Positions 1-4,401 of a DNA stretch of 7,698 bases are shown here, piece after piece. The notes below the pieces were generated by a model. That model did no database searches and was not told the DNA's origin. It saw only the letters and a program-made list of their open reading frames with translations. The first letter of the stretch is position 1. Each line of letters begins with the position of its first letter. This DNA is from Alphaproteobacteria bacterium (GTDB lineage Bacteria > Pseudomonadota > Alphaproteobacteria > Micavibrionales > Micavibrionaceae): the NCBI GenBank assembly GCA_030639165.1, contig DAOWDF010000330.1, forward strand, positions 1-7,698. The letters are read 5' to 3'. Both the position numbers and the translations under genes were made by a program.

Positions 1-146
1 ATATTATACTTTTCTAATATAGTGGGTATCCATTCACGCTGTTTTGCTGTGCTTTTTAGTTTTGAACCAAATCCACAAGGCGTTTCGGGTAACCCACCAT
101 GCCAGCCTTTCTTATATTTGGCCTTTTCAGTAATTATTCCGTTCAT
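1..146 (-). CDS. Class I SAM-dependent methyltransferase-like protein, N-terminal fragment cut by window edge
   Basis: The ATG at 146-144 opens a frame that stays open to the window edge (48 codons visible). The ATG overlaps the stop of the upstream methyltransferase gene as ATGA, a typical coupling arrangement. The visible N-terminus contains WHGGLPETPCGFGS (residues 15-28), followed by a polar stretch and QREWIPTILEKYN (36-48). From memory, a W-x-GG-x-P-x-TPCG-x-GS segment followed by R-x-WIP-x-hydrophobic and a Tyr precedes the SAM-binding motif in a group of phage-encoded class I methyltransferases. The SAM-binding part itself lies outside the window, so the methyltransferase assignment is inference from the N-terminus and from the neighbouring methyltransferase. 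That the frame is coding is well supported by the overlap and by its composition. Confidence 0.7.
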   Translation of the reverse strand, partial: MNGIITEKAKYKKGWHGGLPETPCGFGSKLKSTAKQREWIPTILEKYN

Positions 147-685
147 CTGGCTCTCATTTGATTGTAGAACATGGTTTCAGGTTCAGGCATCACAAAATCA
201 TTGTGAGCTACCTTCTTAAGCCTTACACATAAGTTTCTATTCGGATGCTCACGGCCTATATCCATATATTCAATTTCATAGCCGTTTTTAGCGAATTGCT
301 CAAAGAATTCCCGTCTTGGATAATGCTCACCATGCCACCACCAATCCCCTTCTAACGGCGTGAGTGAGGCAATAACGCCGCCTATCTTGGTTAGGTTGTG
401 GATGTTCTCCCATACAGCTTTTTGGTCACTAACGTGCTCGGTAGTACCTATATTCGTGATCATATCGAAGGGTTCAAGCTCAACCGGCTTTCTCAGGTCT
501 AACTTTAAGGCTCCGTCCTCACCATTCCAATCAATCGAAGTATGATCAATCCCGATAGATTCAAAATAAGTCTTATAAACGCCATTAGCGTTCTTTTTAT
601 TGCCTAATTCCAGCATTCTGCCATCAATTAAAGGCCAGATTATAATTTGCTCGTCTTCTGGAACCGGATTATTTATATTCGTCAT
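143..685 (-). CDS. Class I SAM-dependent methyltransferase (Methyltransf_11-like), 180 aa
   Basis: The protein has the order of a small Rossmann-fold methyltransferase. Residues 24-29 (MLELGN) form strand 1 and motif I, degenerate because the usual second and third glycines are missing. D52 in SIDWNG sits at the end of strand 2, where an acidic residue binds the SAM ribose. D63 follows a KLDL strand. FDMITNIGTTEHV (73-85) is strand 4 with the post-strand EHV often seen in this family. TKIGGVIASLTP (99-110) is the later strand, and WWWHGEHYPRREFF (115-128) resembles the lid of family members acting on small molecules or sugars. The acceptor cannot be told from sequence. The ATG at 685 lies 17 nt inside the end of the glycosyltransferase gene and has no clear Shine-Dalgarno, which suggests coupling. 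The stop shares ATGA with the next gene. It probably modifies a product of the adjacent transferases (inference). Confidence 0.8.
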   Translation of the reverse strand: MTNINNPVPEDEQIIIWPLIDGRMLELGNKKNANGVYKTYFESIGIDHTSIDWNGEDGALKLDLRKPVELEPFDMITNIGTTEHVSDQKAVWENIHNLTKIGGVIASLTPLEGDWWWHGEHYPRREFFEQFAKNGYEIEYMDIGREHPNRNLCVRLKKVAHNDFVMPEPETMFYNQMRAR

Positions 686-1151
686 ATATTTTTAAAGCGT
701 CTTTGTTTGGGTGGTCAAAAAACCAAGGCTGTGTCGCTAAATTAGTAAAATGAAGCAATTTCATACCAGATATTACCTCATCCTTAGTATTCCACTCAAT
801 AGGTATAATCGGTTCAAGCGGTAAAAGATGATGCTCTCGTTTATTTGTACAATTATGATTGCAATCTATCACGGCAACTTCTGTGGAGCCATCCTGCAAA
901 CAAACAAACTTATTATCACGCCGGTATGACCATAATTCCGCAATATCACCCAAAACAATCATATCAACATCTAAATAGATGCCTGTTTTAATATTATACC
1001 GAACATTTGTGAAGCCTGTGCAACCTTCTTCCTTTTCAGGATAAAGATGCGTTATTTGAACATCTGCATTAGTGTTTCTTAATATACTGTTAGCGGTCAT
1101 TCCCTCCATTTCTCTAAATCTTTCAGAAATGCCGATATAAACGGGAATCAT
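669..1151 (-). CDS. Short GT8-like glycosyltransferase, 160 aa
   Basis: The N-terminus (IPVYIGISERFREMEGMTANSI, quoted in part) fits the first strand and nucleotide-binding region of GT-A glycosyltransferases of the GT8 type. The strand YLDVDMIVLGDIAELW (59-74) carries the D-x-D metal site at D61 and D63, which positions Mn2+ and the sugar nucleotide. A later KLLHFT...QPW stretch (131-143) resembles the conserved C-terminal His motif of GT8 enzymes. At 160 residues it is short. The segment between NVRY (49-52) and the D-x-D strand is only a few residues long, whereas relatives usually carry an extra Arg/Pro-containing helix there. The residue that usually follows YIG is also changed (ISE rather than a YD pair). 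It may be a compact phage form or a partly decayed enzyme. The start overlaps the preceding gene as ATGA. Sugar donor and acceptor are unknown. Confidence 0.72.
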   Translation of the reverse strand: MIPVYIGISERFREMEGMTANSILRNTNADVQITHLYPEKEEGCTGFTNVRYNIKTGIYLDVDMIVLGDIAELWSYRRDNKFVCLQDGSTEVAVIDCNHNCTNKREHHLLPLEPIIPIEWNTKDEVISGMKLLHFTNLATQPWFFDHPNKDALKIYDEYK

Positions 1152-1768
1152 ATGTGATCCTCAAGGCTTCCCATTGGGAAATGGGTCAAAGCACTATTTT
1201 TTGTGCAGTTAATTATCTCTATTCCGTAATCTGCGGGATTAATTGTTTCCATCTCTTTGATTAATCCTAATATCTCACCATTTAAGCCTAAATTCTTAGT
1301 GAAGTGCTGCATAGGCTTTGCATACTCACCAAAATAATGCCTTTTCCCATTAACAGGAAAGCGCATATCCCAACCGATTAAAAGCATCTTTGTGATGCCG
1401 TAATGTAAAGCGATATTGAGAATTATAGGTCCACTACCATGGTGGTGATGGATATAAGCCGGGTTAGTCGATAACCCAGGTTCGTTTCGTTCCTCAATGT
1501 AATTAATGCCATACTTTTCAGCTATTGGCTTGTAAGGTGTCCACTTATCGCATCTTAAATCTTTAATTTCAGGCCAGTAATAATCCCAAAACTCTTTGTT
1601 AGTCGCTGCTAACACATCTAAATCAAACTCGAAGGCCCGGTTGCATCCGAATTTCTTTAGATGACTGACTTTTTCTATTTGTTCAAGCGTTAATGATGGG
1701 CCAGTGCCTATAATAATGCCGATATTGTCGTTCTTGGAAAATGTTCTAATGCGCTTTGTCTCGAGCAA
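1148..1768 (-). CDS. DUF115/MptE-like (GT42 sialyltransferase-like) protein, copy 2, 206 aa
   Basis: It carries a Rossmann-like N-terminal strand with GTGPSL (21-26), then EQIEK, then FWDYYWPEIKD (60-70). Further on are HHHHGSGPIILNIALHYG (107-124), LLIGWDM (129-135), HYFG (144-147) and YGIEIINC...SALTHFP (181-198). This order matches DUF115/MptE-like phage proteins. It also recalls GT42 sialyltransferases, where a GNGPSL strand, an SG...A...GY..IYL.GIDFY segment and an HYxG motif bear the nucleotide-sugar site and catalytic His; H144 would be the equivalent (inference from memory). It is a diverged paralogue of the gene just upstream. The only usual start codon is TTG at 1768, because an in-frame stop lies at 1795-1793; a weak AGAG precedes it. 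That start lies 61 nt inside copy 1 in another frame. It ends as ATGA with the glycosyltransferase gene. Confidence 0.72.
   Translation of the reverse strand: MLETKRIRTFSKNDNIGIIIGTGPSLTLEQIEKVSHLKKFGCNRAFEFDLDVLAATNKEFWDYYWPEIKDLRCDKWTPYKPIAEKYGINYIEERNEPGLSTNPAYIHHHHGSGPIILNIALHYGITKMLLIGWDMRFPVNGKRHYFGEYAKPMQHFTKNLGLNGEILGLIKEMETINPADYGIEIINCTKNSALTHFPMGSLEDHI
1215..1228. repeat. 14-nt direct repeat (unit 2), within the 3' end of DUF115-like copy 2
   Basis: Identical to 1775-1788 over 14 nt. The flanking codons also encode the same protein motif (IINC, then SAL, HFP) but with different bases, so the copies have diverged outside this short core. Confidence 0.6.
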
Positions 1769-2274
1769 TTTATAATCTCTATTCCGTATTTTTTAGGATC
1801 AATTGTCTCGAATGATTTTATAAAACTCTTATAAGGTGAGCCATTATTTAAAATATCAGGATGTTTTCCGAAATAATGCTCTCCAAACATATCAAACCCG
1901 AGTAAAAGTATCGTTTTAGCGCCCAATAAATAAGCTAAATTCACCGCTTGATAGCCTGAATTGCCACCGTAATGGATACAATCTTTGCCTAATCCATCCC
2001 CGTTTTTAGAGTCAATACGGGTTAAATCATAGGCTTTATTGGGGTTTGTGTCCTGAGATGCATCATTTATCGTGTAAGATTGGCCTTTAAAGCTTTTCTT
2101 AACATCCTGGTAGTACTCATCCCACCATTTAAAGTCACATGCATAATGGAAAGGCGCGTCTTTGCAGCGTTCCCAGGCATTATTTACTGTTATGACTTGT
2201 GTCTTTTCGTGCGCTTTTTCGATGTCTTCTTGCCGGAGGCTTTGTCCGGTTGCAATGATTGTGAAGACAGGGGC
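1708..2274 (-). CDS. DUF115/MptE-like (GT42-like) domain, copy 1, in a frame with no start codon; predicted -1 frameshift product of the 88-codon gene (249-aa fusion)
   Basis: This frame is open from 2292 to the TAG at 1710-1708. It has no ATG, GTG or TTG before a GTG at 1944, yet conserved family motifs lie well upstream of that GTG. The domain begins APVFTIIATGQSL, then EDIEK, VNNAW and FKWWDEYYQDVK. After these come HYGGNSGYQAVNLAYLLGAK, LLLGFDMFGEHYFG and YGIEIINC...SALEHFP. This is a complete DUF115-like protein, parallel to copy 2 motif for motif. Starting at 1944 would delete the nucleotide-binding half. Translation is predicted to enter from the upstream gene by -1 slippage at 2280-2274, giving its residues 1-61 plus 188 residues. 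In fusion numbering ATGQSL is 69-74, HYFG 194-197 and YGIEIINC 224-231. The glycine-rich motif has Gln where copy 2 has Pro. The alternative entry is an ATT codon at 2256, which would cut off strand 1. Confidence 0.7.
   Translation of the reverse strand, partial: APVFTIIATGQSLRQEDIEKAHEKTQVITVNNAWERCKDAPFHYACDFKWWDEYYQDVKKSFKGQSYTINDASQDTNPNKAYDLTRIDSKNGDGLGKDCIHYGGNSGYQAVNLAYLLGAKTILLLGFDMFGEHYFGKHPDILNNGSPYKSFIKSFETIDPKKYGIEIINCSRQSALEHFPRTTISALL
1775..1788. repeat. 14-nt direct repeat (unit 1), within the 3' end of DUF115-like copy 1
   Basis: The 14-mer ATCTCTATTCCGTA (plus strand) occurs here and again at 1215-1228, 560 nt away and in the same orientation. In both places it encodes the YGIEI strand of the paired DUF115-like genes. 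It is a remnant of gene duplication or strong local constraint rather than a mobile-element repeat. Recombination between the units would fuse the copies and delete 560 nt. Confidence 0.6.
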
Positions 2275-2456
2275 TTTTTTACCGCTTCCACCTCAACAAC
2301 CTTTGTTTCGTAAGTTTCTTTGTCCATGCAGTACGCTGCACCCGCTTCGATAAGATGATTTAGGAATTCTTTTGAATGTTTTTCATCCGTTAATATCTGG
2401 CCGTTATCAAATGAGCCGTGAGCAGTAATCGGGTTGCCTAATATTTTAATTTTCAT
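2190..2456 (-). CDS. Small phage head-region protein, 88 aa, basic tail; zero-frame product of the frameshift locus
   Basis: The ATG at 2456 is chosen because the longer reading from 2555 needs a TTG inside the capsid gene and would read through the terminator hairpin. Residues 1-50 look like a compact folded module: MKIKILGNPI, a GSFDNGQIL turn, and HSKEFLNHLIEAGAAYCM as an amphipathic helix ending before YETK. I do not recognise a named family. Small proteins with a comparable strand, acidic turn and LIEAGAA helix are common directly after phage capsid genes, but their function is not known to me. Residues 72-88 are very rich in Lys, Arg and His, suggesting contact with nucleic acid or an acidic capsid surface. 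The A AAA AAG site falls on codons 59-61. Everything after it is encoded by DNA that also encodes the start of the DUF115-like domain in the -1 frame. No Shine-Dalgarno is visible before the ATG. Confidence 0.68.
   Translation of the reverse strand: MKIKILGNPITAHGSFDNGQILTDEKHSKEFLNHLIEAGAAYCMDKETYETKVVEVEAVKKPLSSQSLQPDKASGKKTSKKRTKRHKS
2223..2294 (-). promoter_or_regulatory. Candidate programmed -1 ribosomal frameshift signal (dnaX-like)
   Basis: In transcript order there are three elements. First, GAGGTG (2294-2289) is a Shine-Dalgarno-like hexamer whose end is 8 nt before the slippery site. Second, the heptamer A AAA AAG (2280-2274) is in the correct X XXY YYZ phase of the 88-codon frame (GTA AAA AAG). 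Third, four nucleotides later TGTCTTC (2269-2263) can pair perfectly with GAAGACA (2229-2223). Inside that stem, CCGGA (2249-2245) pairs with TCCGG (2237-2233) around a 7-nt loop, and TTG/CAA (2255-2253 with 2232-2230) can add three pairs. In E. coli dnaX the same heptamer is stimulated by an upstream Shine-Dalgarno-like element and a downstream hairpin. Slippage by -1 here enters the start-less DUF115-like frame exactly. Stability was judged by eye. Confidence 0.65.
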
Positions 2457-2458
2457 AT

Positions 2459-2483
2459 AAAAAATGGGGCTATTGCTAGCCCC
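2459..2483 (-). terminator. Intrinsic terminator after the major capsid gene
   Basis: On the minus strand GGGGCTA (2483-2477) pairs perfectly with TAGCCCC (2472-2466) around a GCAA tetraloop. It is followed by A and then six T (2464-2459). The hairpin starts 7 nt after the capsid stop codon and its T-run ends 2 nt before the ATG of the 88-codon gene. There is no T-run on the opposite side, so it would act only in the direction of the genes. It would make capsid transcripts more abundant than those of the cassette downstream, unless antitermination lets polymerase through. Confidence 0.8.
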
Positions 2484-2490
2484 AATCCTA

Positions 2491-3714
2491 TTACAGTGAA
2501 CCAGTGATAAATGCAGCCGGACGATATACAACAAGTGCAATACGTTCTTCTGCAAGGATTGTGATCATGTTCTTCACAAAGTTATCACTGTTTTCACGAC
2601 TAACTTCAACAGTAGCCTGCATGCGGTCTTTATTTTCCGCACCCATATCAAACGCACCTAACAGGAATGTACCTGCTGAGATAGAATTTGAAAGGATAAC
2701 AGGGAGACCCCATAAACGAGGCGCTGACATTTCGCGCGGATTACCTACAACATAACGCTCATCAGTTGCGGTGCTGCCCACTTTCTTAACATCAATGTCA
2801 TACCAGTCCTGTGGATTAAGCACGATATTAGTCGGGAAGTATTCAGACAATTGAGCCTGCTTGATTGCTTCGCGGATAATATCCATTTCATTGGTTAATT
2901 GTGGAGATTGCACCGTATAAGCAGTTGCCTGGGTAATTAAACCATTCAGCTCACCGTTTGCGCCTGTACCTGAAAGAAGCTGTGTTTCTTCTTTCAATTT
3001 TAAGCCATACGTTAATCGACCAGAGATATACCCCTGTAATTGAGCTGAATCAGCAATAACCTGCTTAGATGCTGGTATCCAATGCGCAATAGTTTGCACC
3101 GGTTCAGTCTCAAGCGTGAAAGTGATGCCTGATTCTGGTTTAGTTACATTTTCGAACGCTTCCGGAGAACCGCCAATCTGAGGGCCAGCATTATTAGTGA
3201 ATACGTTTTCTTTAGCGAATTCAATCAAATTGCTGTTAGTCCCAGTTGCTGCAAGTACATCACGTATGCGAAGCAAACGATTAGGCTCATGGATAATACC
3301 CGCCACACGATCTGCAGGTACCAATGGCTGATTTTGTCCGGTTGCATTGATAATGGCTGTTTTCATTTCCATGCGAGCCTGGCCTTGACGACCATCCACT
3401 AAAGCTTGGTATTGTTCTGATTTAATAAATTCAGTACCAATATCCATGTCGTTAGCTTCTTCGTTAAGGCTTACACCCTTGACTTCGATTTCTTTAATGC
3501 GATCATATAAGCCATCATAGTCCTTAGTGAGCTTTTCCATTTCCGCTTTAACTTCAGCCGAAGCATCACCAGAATCTTTAATCTGGCCGTTCATTTTTTC
3601 CATTGTGTCGTCAAGTTCACCGAATTTAGTTTCGAGTGATTTCTCAACCGCTTTTAACTCGACAAGATTCTCACGCTGATCATCTGTCAGGTTGCTTGTG
3701 TATGCTTGTGTCAT
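2491..3714 (-). CDS. HK97-type major capsid protein with N-terminal delta (scaffold) domain, 407 aa
   Basis: Residues 10-85 are highly charged and helical (coiled-coil), as expected for the delta domain that acts as built-in scaffold and is removed by the prohead protease. By alignment from memory to HK97 gp5, cleavage should fall near K118. The mature part carries IHEPNRLLRIRD (141-152), VFTNNAG (171-177), KPESGITF (192-199), TIAHWIPASKQV (208-219), YGLKLKEETQLLSG (236-249), NIVLNPQDW (296-304), WGLPV (335-339) and a C-terminal VEVSREN...DNFVKNM...AEERIAL (369-394). K192, N382 and E389 match HK97 K169, N356 and E363, the residues of the covalent cross-link; M365 and L387 match pocket residues M339 and L361. 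The ATG at 3714 has AGGA 7 nt before it and lies just after the protease stop. The terminator follows its stop. Confidence 0.96.
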   Translation of the reverse strand: MTQAYTSNLTDDQRENLVELKAVEKSLETKFGELDDTMEKMNGQIKDSGDASAEVKAEMEKLTKDYDGLYDRIKEIEVKGVSLNEEANDMDIGTEFIKSEQYQALVDGRQGQARMEMKTAIINATGQNQPLVPADRVAGIIHEPNRLLRIRDVLAATGTNSNLIEFAKENVFTNNAGPQIGGSPEAFENVTKPESGITFTLETEPVQTIAHWIPASKQVIADSAQLQGYISGRLTYGLKLKEETQLLSGTGANGELNGLITQATAYTVQSPQLTNEMDIIREAIKQAQLSEYFPTNIVLNPQDWYDIDVKKVGSTATDERYVVGNPREMSAPRLWGLPVILSNSISAGTFLLGAFDMGAENKDRMQATVEVSRENSDNFVKNMITILAEERIALVVYRPAAFITGSL

Positions 3715-3723
3715 AATAATATC

Positions 3724-4401
3724 CTATTTATTTATTGCATCAATGAGACGCTGTGTGTTTTCACGGATAATCCGCGCTTTTAGCTCTGCGATTTCATCAT
3801 CCACAACAGAATCACTCCGTTTTAGCTTCATGATTTGGCTCACATAAGCGGTGGCCGTTGACTTTGAAAATACGCCTGAATCCCTCAGGAATAATTCAAA
3901 ATCTTTTAAACTTTTTAAATCTTCAATCTCTGATTGTTTTACAGTCATTATTTGGGAATTGGCGTCCATTGGAAATGTAACAATGCTTGTTTCCACTAAG
4001 TTCATTTTAGATATTGTTCGCCCTCCATCTTTGTTTTTCTCAAAAACAACGCTAGACATGGGCGCGCCAATGGATAAGCCTTCCATCGCTTTGCGCTTCA
4101 TAGCAGAGTAAACTGTGGGGCCATCTTTATGATTTAAATCAATTTTGCCTGCAAGAAATAATCCCGTACTATCTTCCTCTGCGACGAGCCAATCACCTAT
4201 CGGAACATCTTTATGCATGTGATTAACGAACATCTTGGGCATAATCCTGGAGATTGATTCTTCATAAGTGCCTTTTAGAATCGTATCGCCTCTGCCATCG
4301 ACGCCGTTAAATGTTGAGCCATAGCCTTCAAACTCGCCCTTGTCATTCTTAGCAAATTTTAATTCGCAATTAAGTACTGGGTTATTCGACTGATATATCA
4401 T
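3724..4401 (-). CDS. HK97-family prohead protease (peptidase S78/U35), 225 aa
   Basis: It cleaves the delta domains of the capsid protein, and itself, after prohead assembly. The fold signature is visible: FEGYGSTFNGVDGRGD (24-39) in the N-terminal barrel, MFVNHMHKDVPIG (57-69) with the catalytic His region, GLSIGA (108-113) with the nucleophile Ser110, and VETSIVTFPMDANS (136-149). The C-terminal FELFLRDSGVFSKSTATA helix (168-185) is the usual tail of this family. I chose the ATG at 4401, preceded by AGGA with a 7-nt spacer. A reading that is 11 residues longer would begin with TTG at 4434 and has no better ribosome binding site. The ATG lies inside the last codons of the portal gene (20-nt overlap), which couples the two. 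The capsid gene follows after 9 nt, the normal order for this module. Confidence 0.93.
   Translation of the reverse strand: MIYQSNNPVLNCELKFAKNDKGEFEGYGSTFNGVDGRGDTILKGTYEESISRIMPKMFVNHMHKDVPIGDWLVAEEDSTGLFLAGKIDLNHKDGPTVYSAMKRKAMEGLSIGAPMSSVVFEKNKDGGRTISKMNLVETSIVTFPMDANSQIMTVKQSEIEDLKSLKDFELFLRDSGVFSKSTATAYVSQIMKLKRSDSVVDDEIAELKARIIRENTQRLIDAINK

Noticed and set aside
360..545. Plus-strand open frame antisense to the methyltransferase
   Set aside because: Shadow of a real minus-strand gene; the composition is not protein-like.
1708..1795. A second -1 frameshift joining DUF115-like copy 1 to copy 2 at the A6 run near 1790
   Set aside because: Copy 2 does lie in the -1 frame, but the run reads CCT AAA AAA TAC in copy 1, which is not a canonical heptamer. 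Shifting there would also remove the conserved copy 1 C-terminus. The TTG at 1768 is simpler.
1708..1944. A stand-alone 78-residue gene starting with GTG at 1944
   Set aside because: The frame stays open far upstream with conserved motifs of the same family, so this is only the C-terminal third of a longer product.
2255..2257. ATT initiation (codon 2256-2254) for DUF115-like copy 1
   Set aside because: ATT starts are very rare and this one would cut into the first conserved strand. It stays a fallback if no frameshifting is found.
2080..2353. Plus-strand open frames over the DUF115-like and small genes
   Set aside because: They lie antisense to well-supported genes, show no family motifs, and have no coupled neighbours on that strand.
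2190..2555. A 121-residue version of the small gene starting with TTG at 2555
   Set aside because: It would overlap the capsid gene by 65 nt and run through the terminator hairpin; the ATG at 2456 gives a normal-looking N-terminus.
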